A stretch of 64,000 nucleotides of DNA, taken from contig NZ_JAJONF010000053.1 in assembly GCF_021462265.1 (NCBI RefSeq), positions 1 to 64,000 on the forward strand. Direction: 5' to 3'. The notes beneath the pieces were generated by a model that saw only the letters and a program-made list of their open reading frames with translations, did no database searches and was not told the origin of the DNA. The position numbers and the translations under genes are program-made. Shown piece after piece: positions 1 to 7,562 of the stretch. The first letter of the stretch is position 1, and every line of letters begins with the position of its first letter. This DNA is from Streptomyces shenzhenensis. Its GTDB lineage: Bacteria > Actinomycetota > Actinomycetes > Streptomycetales > Streptomycetaceae.

Positions 1-327
1 GACGAGACGCCTGAGCCGGCCGGCTTTTCGCGTAAGGGGCATGACAAGCCCGGGTCTGGAACGCACAAGGACACCCCGTTTTCCATGAAGAGGGCAGACG
101 GGGGCCCCACTCGAAGAGGTGACGTGTGCCGTGGCGGCGGTCAGAGCCGCCGGCCCCTCCCCATGGCGACGCTGTTCCCCCGGTCGCTGATGGTCGTGCG
201 CGGTGGCCAAGTGGTCGGCTCAGCTCAGTGCGCGCACCCCACTTTAGTAAACTTGTGTGACACCTTTGAAGAATTTTTGACCGAACGAGATCATCGTGCA
301 CCGGTCCGCGGGGCCCCGCGGACACGA
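1..327. other. left edge without a recognisable gene
   Basis: No open frame here looks like a protein. The only candidate, starting near 85, runs into the terminator hairpin at 328 and has no recognisable motif. A patch around 240-290 is much richer in A and T than the rest of the window and could be a promoter or the end of an element lying to the left. The position just downstream of ssrA is notable because tmRNA genes are frequent integration sites, but no integrase or att repeat is visible. Confidence 0.4.
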
Positions 328-362
328 CGAGGGCCCGGTGGTCTGTGACCACCGGGCCCTCG
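328..362 (-). terminator. hairpin terminator downstream of ssrA
   Basis: A perfect 16-bp stem with a 3-nt loop (arms 328-343 and 347-362) starts 15 nt beyond the tmRNA 3' end, on the side where ssrA transcription would stop. No clear U-tract follows, which is usual for Streptomyces terminators. Confidence 0.8.
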
Positions 363-376
363 CAACATGGAGATTG

Positions 377-774
377 TGGAGATGGCGGGAATCGAACCCG
401 CGTCCAACGGTGCAGAACCAGGGCTTCTCCGTGTGCAGTTCGCTGTGCTTTTCTCGGCCCCGGCGATCACGCGAACAAGTCGCCGACGGGCCCAGTCACT
501 GTTAGATTTCCCTCTTCACCCCGTGACCGGGATCAAGGTTTAGTCCCCTAGCTGATGCCAGGATCCGGGTCGGGAACAGCCCCGGGCTGACACTCCCTTT
601 GTAGGAGGCTCGCTATCGCTACCTGAGATCAGGCAGCGAGGGCGAAGGCCTGCTGGGAGGAATCGCGCTTGGAAGTGGCGATTATTTTTTTCGGCCTGTG
701 GTTTACGAGATCATGGCCGCTTTCTCGACACGCTTCCCCTGCCTCGACATCCGCTGTCGAAACCGATCATCCCC
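377..774 (-). ncRNA. ssrA: transfer-messenger RNA (tmRNA)
   Basis: This is the trans-translation RNA that rescues stalled ribosomes and tags the unfinished protein for proteolysis. Read on the minus strand it begins GGGGATGATCGG at 774 and ends with a T-arm (GGTTCGATTCCC), an acceptor strand and an encoded CCA at 377, giving about 398 nt. The tag reading frame lies at 632-679 and reads ATSKRDSSQQAFALAA, followed by a TGA at 629-631. The ALAA end is the classic degradation signal. From memory the S. coelicolor tag starts ANTK, so the second and third residues differ here. The partner gene smpB lies immediately upstream on the same strand. A small hairpin-forming leader (about 795-815) precedes the mature 5' end, which RNase P would be expected to generate. 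Confidence 0.95.
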
Positions 775-867
775 ATGTTGATTTTTCAATCTTCACACCG
801 GCTTCCTCCGGTGTTGGTGCCATCGTACGTGACTAACGCACGCGGGTGCCACTACATTCCCGTGGCC

Positions 868-1422
868 CTACGCGTCCCGCTGCCGCCGCTTCGCCGCCGC
901 GATGGCACGCCCGGCCTCCCGGCGGTCCTGCTGCTCACGCAGGGTCTGCCGCTTGTCGTACTCCTTCTTGCCTCGGGCGAGCGCGATCTCCGCCTTCGCC
1001 CGGCCGTCCCTGAAGTACAGGGCGAGAGGCACGATCGTGTGACCGGTCTCCTGGGCCTTGACCTCCAGCTTGTCGATCTCCTCCCGGTGCAGCAGCAGCT
1101 TGCGCTTGCGGCGCACCGAGTGGTTGGTCCAGGTGCCCTGGCTGTACTCGGGGATGTGCGCGTTGTGCAGCCACGCCTCGTTGCCGTCGATCTGCACGAA
1201 GCCGTCGACCAGCGAGGCCCGGCCCTGCCGCAGCGACTTCACCTCGGTGCCGGACAGCACCAGACCGGCCTCGTAGGTGTCGATGATCGCGTAGTCGTGC
1301 CGCGCCTTCTTGTTCTGCGCGACGATCTTGCGCTTGCCGCCCTTCTCGCCGTCCCGGGCTTTGGCGGCCGTCCCCTGCTGCTTCTGCTGGGACTCTTTCG
1401 GTACATACATTCCCTTGGCCAT
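868..1422 (-). CDS. smpB: SsrA-binding protein SmpB
   Basis: SmpB binds the tRNA-like domain of tmRNA and delivers it to stalled ribosomes. The 184-residue product has the hallmark stretches KKARHDYAI, GTEVKSLRQGRASL, EAWLHNAHIPEY, RKRKLLLHREEI and LYFRDGRAKAEIALARGKK, and ends in a basic tail that becomes helical in the decoding centre in known SmpB proteins. The ATG at 1422 is chosen because GGAGGG lies 4-5 nt upstream. A second ATG at 1410 would give the slightly shorter form (MYVPKES) often annotated in Streptomyces. The N-terminal 40 residues are glutamine- and lysine-rich and poorly conserved. The gene sits 93 bp upstream of ssrA on the same strand and follows the S41 protease gene, so it may share transcription with the ftsEX cluster. 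Confidence 0.95.
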   Translation of the reverse strand: MAKGMYVPKESQQKQQGTAAKARDGEKGGKRKIVAQNKKARHDYAIIDTYEAGLVLSGTEVKSLRQGRASLVDGFVQIDGNEAWLHNAHIPEYSQGTWTNHSVRRKRKLLLHREEIDKLEVKAQETGHTIVPLALYFRDGRAKAEIALARGKKEYDKRQTLREQQDRREAGRAIAAAKRRQRDA

Positions 1423-1509
1423 AGTGCCCTCCATTTTCGCACTACGGAGGGGGTGCGGGGGAAGCGGATTAGCGGCGGGTTCCACAGGGCCGCGAGAACC
1501 CTCGCCGGG

Positions 1510-2679
1510 CTACGACGGATCGCCCAGGCCGCTGAGGACCGTCTCCGCGCGCCGCAGCGCCCCGGAGGAGACCTCCAGGTCGGGGGTGATGCCCCGGCCG
1601 TCGACGGCGTGGCCGGAGGGGGTGCGGTAGTGGCCCACGGTGAGCTCGGCGACCGAGCCGTCGGGGAGGCGGGTGGGCATCTGGATGGAGCCCTTGCCGA
1701 AGGTGCGGGAGCCGAGGACGACCGCGCGGCCGCGGTCCTGGAGGGCGCCGGTGAGCATCTCGGCCGCGCTCATCGTGCCGCCGTCGACCAGCGCGACCAG
1801 CGGCCTCGCGGTGTCCCCGCCCGGTTCGGCGTGCAGGGCGCGCTGGACGCCGTCGACGTCGTAGGTGGCGACCAGGCCGCCGTCGAGGAAGGCGGAGGCG
1901 GCGGTGACGGCCTCGCTGACCAGTCCGCCGGAGTTGCCGCGCAGGTCGAGGACGATGCCGGCGTCGGCCGGGGCCTGGCGGACAGCGGCGCGCACGAGCT
2001 CCCCGGAGCCCTTGGTGAAGGCGGAGATCTTGATGACGGTGATGCCGGCGGACGGCTTCCGCACGGTCACCGAGTCGGTGGACAGCAGCGCCCGGCACAG
2101 CGTCTCGCTCCACGCGCGCGTGCCGCGCTGGAGGCCCAGGGTGACGGTCGTACCGGCGCGGGCGTCGGTGGCGTCACCGCGCAGTAACGCGACGACGTCG
2201 GTGACGGGCCGCCCGTCGACGTCCTCCCCGTCCACGCTGCGCAGCCGGTCGCCCTTCCTGATCCCCGCGGCGGCCGCGGGCGACCCGGCCTGCACCTTGC
2301 TCACGTCGATCCGCCCGTCCGCGGTCCGCCGGGCCCACAACCCCACGCCCGTGTACTGGCCGTCGAGCGCTTCCTGGAACTCCTGGTACTCGCCCTCGGA
2401 GTAGACCGCGGCCCACCGGTCCCCGCTGCGGCTGACCGCGCGTTCCGCCGCCTCCACGGGGGACTTGCCGTCAGCCATCGCCTCGGCGGCGGCCTTCGCG
2501 ACATCCTCGTGCCCGGTGCCCGGGTGGGCGGCCCGGGCGGGCGTCTTCCGGTCGGACTGCCCCGGGTCGGGGAACGCCCCGGTGGCCGCCCCGGTCACCA
2601 GCAGCCCGGCGAACACCAACGTCAGAGCCGCCCCCCGGCGAACCCGGCGGGGCTGACAGAACAGCTCTCGGCCTGACAT
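1510..2679 (-). CDS. S41-family carboxyl-terminal processing protease
   Basis: A 389-residue secreted or membrane-anchored serine protease of the CtpA/Prc (tail-specific protease) family. Residues 16-35 form a single signal-anchor helix. A PDZ domain follows at about 110-190 (GVGLW, AAAAGIRKGDRL), then the S41 catalytic domain. The Ser-Lys dyad is visible as Ser304 in DGGTMSAAEM and Lys329 in GSRTFGKGSIQ, and IVLDLRGNSGG is the family's core motif. The ATG at 2679 is the first start placed before the signal anchor; the open frame continues upstream into ftsX DNA without coding signs. Codon 165 (2185-2187) is TTA, the only one I found in the window, so translation may depend on the bldA tRNA. 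A strong hairpin separates it from ftsX. Confidence 0.9.
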   Translation of the reverse strand: MSGRELFCQPRRVRRGAALTLVFAGLLVTGAATGAFPDPGQSDRKTPARAAHPGTGHEDVAKAAAEAMADGKSPVEAAERAVSRSGDRWAAVYSEGEYQEFQEALDGQYTGVGLWARRTADGRIDVSKVQAGSPAAAAGIRKGDRLRSVDGEDVDGRPVTDVVALLRGDATDARAGTTVTLGLQRGTRAWSETLCRALLSTDSVTVRKPSAGITVIKISAFTKGSGELVRAAVRQAPADAGIVLDLRGNSGGLVSEAVTAASAFLDGGLVATYDVDGVQRALHAEPGGDTARPLVALVDGGTMSAAEMLTGALQDRGRAVVLGSRTFGKGSIQMPTRLPDGSVAELTVGHYRTPSGHAVDGRGITPDLEVSSGALRRAETVLSGLGDPS

Positions 2680-2700
2680 GCGGGTGAGTCTAGGACAAGG

Positions 2701-2740
2701 CAAGAGGGCCGTACGGGCTGTTGCCCGTACGGCCCTCTTG
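2701..2740. terminator. hairpin terminator between ftsX and the S41 protease gene
   Basis: A perfect 18-bp inverted repeat with a 4-nt loop lies 8 nt beyond the ftsX stop codon. It should end ftsEX transcription, so the protease gene probably has its own promoter in the short gap or depends on read-through. Confidence 0.85.
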
Positions 2741-2747
2741 GCATGCG

Positions 2748-3665
2748 TCACACCTTCAGGTACTTGCGCAACGCGAAGAACGCGGCAAGCGCGGGCATCA
2801 GAAGGCTTGTTGCGAGGATGAGGGGGAGCTTGGTCAACACGGCGTCCCAGCCGATGAAGTTGATCAAGTTGAGCTTGTGGGACAGGTCCAGGCCGTGGTC
2901 GATGATGAAGTAGCGGGCGATCACCAGGAATCCGCACGCGACCGTGCCGCCGATGAGGCCGGCGACGGCGGCCTCCGCGATGAACGGGGCCTGGATGTAG
3001 AAGCCGGAGGCGCCGACCAGGCGCATGATGCCGGTCTCGCGCCTACGGCTGAACGCGGAGACGCGCACCGTGTTGACGATCAGCATCAGGGCGACCACCA
3101 GCATCAGGGCCATGACCATGCGGGCCGCCCAGTTCATGCCGTTGAGCAGGCCGAAGAGGTTGTCGAGGATGCCCTTCTGGTCCTGGACGGACTGGACCCC
3201 GTCACGACCGTCGAAGGCGGTCGCGACGACCTGGTACTTCTCCGGGTCCTTGAGCTTGATCCGGTACGACTCCTGCATCTGGTCCGGGGTGAGGGAGTCG
3301 GCGAGCGGCGAGTCGCCGAACTGCTCCTTGTAGTGCTTGTACGCCTGGTCCTGGGACTCGTAGGTGACCTTCTCGACCACCGACATCTTGCTGAGGTCGG
3401 CCTGGATCTGCTTCTTCTGGTCCTCGGTCACCGCGCCCTTGGCACAGTTGGGGTCGGACTCGGCGTCGCTCTTGTTGCAGAGGAAGATCGAGACGTTGAC
3501 CTTGTCGTACCAGTAGCCCTTCATGGTGTTGACCTGGTCGCTCATCAGGAGCGAGCCACCGAAGAGCGCCAGGGACAGGGCGACCGAGACGACGACCGCG
3601 AAGGTCATCGTCAGATTGCGGCGGAGACCGACTCCGATCTCCGACAGTACGAACTGGGCACGCAT
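2748..3665 (-). CDS. ftsX: cell division protein FtsX
   Basis: FtsX is the membrane half of the FtsEX complex, which couples ATP hydrolysis at the division or growth site to peptidoglycan hydrolases outside the cell. The 305-residue protein has the actinobacterial layout: a short cytoplasmic start (MRAQFVLSEIGVGLRRN), TM1 at about 20-42, a large extracellular domain at about 43-185 with a Cys pair (FLCNKSD, DPNCAKG), then three helices (around 190, 235 and 285) with RRRETGIMRLVGAS between two of them. That last segment is the FtsX/MacB consensus loop. It follows ftsE with a 35-nt gap, the conserved order. Because Streptomyces cell division is dispensable for growth, the complex probably matters mainly in sporulation or wall remodelling (inference). 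Confidence 0.95.
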   Translation of the reverse strand: MRAQFVLSEIGVGLRRNLTMTFAVVVSVALSLALFGGSLLMSDQVNTMKGYWYDKVNVSIFLCNKSDAESDPNCAKGAVTEDQKKQIQADLSKMSVVEKVTYESQDQAYKHYKEQFGDSPLADSLTPDQMQESYRIKLKDPEKYQVVATAFDGRDGVQSVQDQKGILDNLFGLLNGMNWAARMVMALMLVVALMLIVNTVRVSAFSRRRETGIMRLVGASGFYIQAPFIAEAAVAGLIGGTVACGFLVIARYFIIDHGLDLSHKLNLINFIGWDAVLTKLPLILATSLLMPALAAFFALRKYLKV

Positions 3666-3700
3666 GGCCTCGGGTTATGCCTTTCCGTAAACGGTCGCGG

Positions 3701-4390
3701 TCAGTGCTGGTAGCCGTAGACGCCGCGGGCCTGGTCGCGGACGAGGCGGCCCTTCTCCAGCTCGATGACGCGCTTGCGCATCTGGTCCACGATGTTCTGG
3801 TCGTGGGTGGCCATGATCACGGTGGTGCCGGTGCGGTTGATGCGGTCCAGCAGCTTCATGATGCCGACCGAGGTCTGCGGGTCGAGGTTGCCGGTGGGCT
3901 CGTCCGCGATCAGCAGCTTGGGCCGGTTCACGAAGGCGCGCGCGATGGCCACGCGCTGCTGCTCACCACCGGAGAGCTCGCCGGGCCTCCGGTCCTCCTT
4001 GCCGCCGAGCCCGACGAGGTCGAGCACCTGGGGCACGGACTTGCGGATCTCGCCCTTGGACTTGCCGATGACCTCCTGGGCGAAGGCCACGTTCTCGGCG
4101 ACCGTCTTGTTGGGCAGCAGGCGGAAGTCCTGGAAGACCGTCCCGAGCTGGCGGCGCATCTGCGGCACCTTCCAGTTGGACAGCCGGGCGAGGTCCTTGC
4201 CGAGGACGTGCACCTGGCCTTGGCTGCACCGCTCCTCACGGAGGACCAGCCGCAGGAAGGTGGACTTTCCGGAGCCGGAGGACCCCACGAGGAACACGAA
4301 CTCGCCCTTCTCCACTTCCAGGGACACATCCCTGAGTGCGGGGCGGGTCTGCTTGGGGTAGACCTTGGAGACATTGTCGAATCGGATCAC
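3701..4390 (-). CDS. ftsE: cell division ATP-binding protein FtsE
   Basis: Cytoplasmic ABC ATPase that partners FtsX. The 229-residue product contains Walker A (GSSGSGKST), a Q-loop (FQDFRLL), the ABC signature (LSGGEQQRVAIARA), Walker B (LLIADEPTGNLD) and the switch histidine (MATHDQ). The start is taken as the GTG at 4390 (VIRFDNVSKVYPKQ), which matches the usual FtsE N-terminus and length; the open frame extends far upstream but that part is not FtsE-like. Transcription is leftward into ftsX. Upstream, at 4391-4647, lies the divergent intergenic region shared with the small zinc-ribbon gene. Confidence 0.95.
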   Translation of the reverse strand: MIRFDNVSKVYPKQTRPALRDVSLEVEKGEFVFLVGSSGSGKSTFLRLVLREERCSQGQVHVLGKDLARLSNWKVPQMRRQLGTVFQDFRLLPNKTVAENVAFAQEVIGKSKGEIRKSVPQVLDLVGLGGKEDRRPGELSGGEQQRVAIARAFVNRPKLLIADEPTGNLDPQTSVGIMKLLDRINRTGTTVIMATHDQNIVDQMRKRVIELEKGRLVRDQARGVYGYQH

Positions 4391-4647
4391 GGATGCACCA
4401 CGGGTCGCCGGGGGTAGATGAGCGTGACCATACGCGAGTCGGGTGAGGAAGCGCAGGCGCCGGTCACGGTTGGGTGAGGCTTGTGCGGTTTTATTCCCTG
4501 GCGGTCCCGGCCGAGTACCCCCGAGCGCCGGGGCGAGGTCGCCGGACGGCCGCGCTCTTTCCGGGGGAACCTGGCACAGTGGGAGGGGAACGTTCTCGTT
4601 CCGCGGAGCGTTGTGTAGGCGATGGCCGGTGCAAGGAGGGCGAGCGC

Positions 4648-4842
4648 ATGACGTACGACCGGTTGGTGTGCGCGAACTGCGCGGCGCCCGTGAGCGAAGG
4701 CCGGTGCCCTGTGTGCCGCGCCAACCGCGAGCGTCTTCAGCAGGAGAGTTTCCTCGGCGGTCTGAACCCGATGGCGCTGATCGGGCTGCTGGCGGTGCTG
4801 ATCGCCGCGGTGGCGCTGCTGGCGGCGCACCAGACCGCGTAA
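4648..4842 (+). CDS. small zinc-ribbon membrane protein
   Basis: A 64-residue protein of unknown function. Residues 1-25 carry two Cys-X2-Cys pairs (CANC, CPVC) that would form a small zinc ribbon, followed by a basic linker and one hydrophobic C-terminal helix (NPMALIGLLAVLIAAVALLAAH). The ATG at 4648 is chosen because AAGGAGGG lies about 6-10 nt upstream; the frame remains open further upstream without coding character. It is divergent from ftsE and followed directly by a strong hairpin, so it forms a single-gene unit. I recognise it only as a type of short protein seen in streptomycetes. Confidence 0.75.
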   Translation: MTYDRLVCANCAAPVSEGRCPVCRANRERLQQESFLGGLNPMALIGLLAVLIAAVALLAAHQTA

Positions 4843-4863
4843 CGAAACTCACACAAGCAGGGT

Positions 4864-4893
4864 AAGGGCCCGGAGCGGTTGCTCCGGGCCCTT
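4864..4893. terminator. hairpin between two convergent genes
   Basis: A perfect 13-bp stem with a 4-nt GGTT loop lies 21 nt after the small zinc-ribbon gene and 42 nt after the convergent LAETG gene. It can serve both directions. Confidence 0.85.
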
Positions 4894-4935
4894 CACCGTG
4901 CGATGCGCGTACGCTCCGTGAGCGGCCGCCTACGG

Positions 4936-5559
4936 TCAGGCGGCGGCGCCGCCGCGGCCGCCCATGAGGCGCGGCAGGACGCGGAAGCCGATACCGCCGG
5001 CGATCATCGTGGCGGCGCCGACGATGAGGAAGGCCGTCTGTCCGGCACCGGTCTCGGCGAGCTGGTCACCGCCGCCCTGGGCCTGGGTGTTCGACGAGCC
5101 GGTGTCGGTGAGGGCGGAGGAGCCCTCCTCCTGCGCGGAGGTGCCGGAGTTGCCGTCGGTGCCGGTGTTGTTGCCGCCACCGTGGCCACCGTGGCCGCCG
5201 GTACCGCTGCCGCCGGTGCTGCCGTCGGACGGGGTGTCGCTGGTCGGCTCGTCCGTGGGCTCGGTGGGCTCGTCGGTCGGCTGGGTGGGCTCGTCCGTCG
5301 GCTCGCTGGACTCGGAGGGTTCCTGAGTCGGCTCGCCGGTCGCCGTCTCGGTCGGATCGGCCGAGGTCGTCGGGATCTCGGTCGGGTTGTCCGTCGGGTC
5401 GTCGGCGCCGAGGTTGACGTTGGCCGAGACACCGCTCTCGTCGGCGCTGACGCCGATGGAGAGGGCGGAGGCCGCGCCGGCCGCGGTCAGCGAGGCACCG
5501 GCGGCGATCACGGCGCCGGCGGCGAGCCGCGCGACCCGGATCCGCGTCTTCTTGGTCAT
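4936..5559 (-). CDS. secreted LAETG cell-wall-anchored protein
   Basis: A 207-residue exported protein expected to be attached to peptidoglycan by a class E sortase, which in Streptomyces recognises LAXTG. Residues 1-33 are a signal peptide ending ASALS. Residues 55-115 are a Thr/Pro/Glu/Asp-rich spacer with repeated PTDEPT units, followed by a Gly/His-rich stretch (GGHGGHGGG). The sorting signal is LAETG at 167-171, followed by a hydrophobic helix and a basic tail (RLMGGRGG). A second motif (ALTDTG, about 149-154) resembles a degenerate sorting site. There is no folded domain to suggest an activity; it may be a wall spacer or surface structural protein, possibly related to small LAXTG proteins such as short chaplin-type anchors, though no chaplin domain is present. 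Confidence 0.85.
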   Translation of the reverse strand: MTKKTRIRVARLAAGAVIAAGASLTAAGAASALSIGVSADESGVSANVNLGADDPTDNPTEIPTTSADPTETATGEPTQEPSESSEPTDEPTQPTDEPTEPTDEPTSDTPSDGSTGGSGTGGHGGHGGGNNTGTDGNSGTSAQEEGSSALTDTGSSNTQAQGGGDQLAETGAGQTAFLIVGAATMIAGGIGFRVLPRLMGGRGGAAA

Positions 5560-5866
5560 CTGGTTGCTACCCCCAGTAGCTGATAGTCAATGAGCGGGCG
5601 CATGGGGCCGGCCGTGATCGACGGGGGCGGTAAAGGCGTTGCCAAGTCCCCCGGTTCACATGCGCCCCAGAGATACGCATGCCACGCTTCACCCTTCCCA
5701 CTTTTCAAAGCAACGTCAAGGCCGTTGCGGGCGCGATGTCCAATTGCGCGCCGAATGCGGGGAGTTGAAGCCTGTGAGTGTGACGTAAAACCCAGGCATA
5801 CCAGAACTGCCGCCCCTGGGGCGGCAGTTCCCGATGAGACGACTTACCGTGGGCAAGTCGACAAAG
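5560..5866. other. intergenic region between prfB and the LAETG gene
   Basis: About 300 bp without a gene. The end near 5560-5640 should hold the promoter of the LAETG gene. The prfB side holds the terminator at 5805-5829. No convincing -35/-10 pair or small reading frame was found. Confidence 0.5.
5805..5829 (-). terminator. terminator of prfB
   Basis: A 10-bp stem (outer arms AACTGCCGCC and its complement) with a 5-nt loop lies 38 nt past the prfB stop. On the transcribed strand a short T-run (GGTTTTAC) follows about 10 nt later. Confidence 0.75.
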
Positions 5867-6973
5867 TTACTTCTCCTGCTGCTTGCGCCAGCGAATTCCG
5901 GCCTCCAGGAACCCGTCGATCTCGCCGTTGAAAACGGCCTCGGGGTTGCCCACCTCGTACTCGGTGCGCAGGTCCTTGACCATCTGGTACGGGTGCAGGA
6001 CGTACGACCGCATCTGGTTGCCCCAGGAGTTGCCGCCGTCGCCCTTGAGTGCGTCCATCTTGGCCTGCTCCTCCTGGCGGCGCCGCTCAAGGAGCTTGGC
6101 CTGGAGCACGTTCATCGCGGTGGCCTTGTTCTGGATCTGCGACCGCTCGTTCTGGCAGGAGACCACGATCCCGGTGGGCAGGTGCGTGATGCGCACCGCG
6201 GAGTCGGTCGTGTTGACGCCCTGGCCGCCGGGCCCGGAGGACCGGTAGACGTCGATCCTGAGCTCGCTCTCGTCGATCTCGACGTGGTCGGACTGCTCGA
6301 CCACGGGGAGCACCTCGACACCGGCGAAGGAGGTCTGGCGGCGCCCCTGGTTGTCGTACGGCGAGATCCGCACGAGCCGGTGCGTGCCCTGCTCCACGGA
6401 GAGGGTCCCGTAGGCGTACGGGATCTGTACGGCGAAGGTGGTCGACTTGATGCCGGCCTCTTCGGCGTACGACGTCTCGATGAGCTCGGTCTTGTATCCG
6501 TGCTGCTCGGCCCAGCGCAGGTACATGCGCTGCAGCTTCTCGGCGAAGTCGGCGGCGTCGACGCCACCGGCCTCCGCGCGGATGTTCACGAGCGCTTCCC
6601 GGGAGTCGTACTCCCCGCTGAGCAGCGTCCGGACCTCCATCTCGGCCAGCGCCTTGCGGACGGCGGTCAGCTCGGACTCGGCCTCGGCGCGGGTGTCCGG
6701 GTCGTCCTCCTCCTCGGCCATCTCGAAGAGCACGGCAAGATCGTCGATCCGCCCGCGCAGCGCCTCCGCCTTCCTGACCTCGGCCTGCAGGTGGCTCAGC
6801 TTGCTGGTGATCTTCTGCGCCTCGTCCGGGTTGTCCCAGAGGGACGGCGCGGCCGCCTGCTCCTCAAGCACGGCGATGTCTGCCCTCAGCTTGCCGAGGT
6901 CCAGAACGGCCTCGATCGACTCCATGGTCGAGGAGAGGGACTTGAGCTCTTCGGATACATCGACAACTGCCAC
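5867..6973 (-). CDS. prfB: peptide chain release factor 2
   Basis: RF2 recognises UGA and UAA stop codons and triggers peptide release. The 368-residue protein has the helical N-terminal domain (1-110), the stop-recognition domain and the catalytic GGQ motif at 249-251 (SGPGGQGVN). The tripeptide that reads the stop codon, normally SPF in RF2, is SPY at 204-206 (RISPYDNQGRR). The reading frame is continuous, so it lacks the programmed +1 frameshift that autoregulates E. coli prfB. The start is the GTG at 6973; GGAGG lies only 1 nt upstream, unusually close, so the exact start is less certain. It is read alone, with a terminator downstream and a long repeat-rich region upstream. Confidence 0.95.
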   Translation of the reverse strand: MAVVDVSEELKSLSSTMESIEAVLDLGKLRADIAVLEEQAAAPSLWDNPDEAQKITSKLSHLQAEVRKAEALRGRIDDLAVLFEMAEEEDDPDTRAEAESELTAVRKALAEMEVRTLLSGEYDSREALVNIRAEAGGVDAADFAEKLQRMYLRWAEQHGYKTELIETSYAEEAGIKSTTFAVQIPYAYGTLSVEQGTHRLVRISPYDNQGRRQTSFAGVEVLPVVEQSDHVEIDESELRIDVYRSSGPGGQGVNTTDSAVRITHLPTGIVVSCQNERSQIQNKATAMNVLQAKLLERRRQEEQAKMDALKGDGGNSWGNQMRSYVLHPYQMVKDLRTEYEVGNPEAVFNGEIDGFLEAGIRWRKQQEK

Positions 6974-7017
6974 GCCTCCAGCGTAACGGCTCGTTCAACC
7001 AACGGACGCCTGCCCAC

Positions 7018-7154
7018 CCACGCCGGGGGCGCCCGCGGGGCCACGCCAGGGGTGCCCGCGGGGCCACGCCGGGGTGCCTGCGGACCCACGCCGGGGGCGC
7101 CCGCCGGCCCACGCCGGGGGTGTCCGCCGACCCACGCCGGGGGTGTCCACGGGC
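7018..7154. repeat. six tandem copies of a 23-bp GC-rich repeat
   Basis: Units begin at 7018, 7041, 7064, 7086, 7109 and 7132, each starting CCACGCC followed by a run of G, with a period of 23 (once 22) bp. They lie between prfB and pkaB in a 578-bp gap (6974-7551) that contains no credible gene. Open frames across the array are shadows of the repeat. The units could form hairpins, but I see no protein-binding motif. Confidence 0.85.
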
Positions 7155-7320
7155 CCGCGTACCGCGTACGCGCGGGCCCGGCACTGGGCGACGTCTCGCC
7201 TGCCTCTGTGCAGGGTCTTCGCCCATCCTCAACGGGCGCCTCGTCCCGCTCACGCGCGGATGCCCGCCCCCACCACCGGGCGCTTCGACCGCTTGCCTGC
7301 CGCGTGCTCGTCACCCGTCG

Positions 7321-7562
7321 GGGTCCGGGGCGGAGCCCCGTGACGGTGACTCGCCGTCTACCGAGTCGGGCGGGCGAGTGGGCAAAAAGGACCGCCGAAG
7401 CCACCACCCGCACCCGACCCATCACACCGTCGGCCTGCTCGCACCCCTCCGGGTCCGGGGCGGAGCCCCGTGACGGTGACTCGCCGCCCACCGAGTCGGG
7501 CGGGCGGGTGGGCGAAAAGGACCGCCGGAGCCACCACCCGCACCCGGCCGGTCACGGCGTCG
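7321..7562. repeat. direct repeat pair of about 110 bp at the pkaB 3' end
   Basis: Copies at about 7321-7430 and 7451-7562 match at more than 90 percent of positions, offset by 130 bp. Each starts with GGGTCCGGGGCGGAGCCCCG, whose inner part is a hairpin common in Streptomyces intergenic DNA. The second copy covers the pkaB stop codon (7552-7554), which suggests that the gene's own 3' end was duplicated downstream. The hairpins probably act as terminators for pkaB. Confidence 0.85.

Noticed and set aside
1..327. Integrative element attached at ssrA
   Set aside because: No integrase and no direct repeat of the tmRNA 3' end is visible in the 327 bp available.
296..551. Two short plus-strand frames containing GNRTRV and RESNPRP
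   Set aside because: They are antisense readings of the tmRNA T-arm and acceptor sequence, a well-known false gene pattern next to tRNA-like ends.
775..2187. 470-residue plus-strand frame
   Set aside because: It runs antisense through smpB and the S41 protease and shows the high-GC mirror composition (Val/Leu/Gly/Arg-rich) without any domain.
7000..7560. Possible CRISPR array
   Set aside because: The repeats are contiguous 23-bp units without unique spacers, and no cas genes are present.
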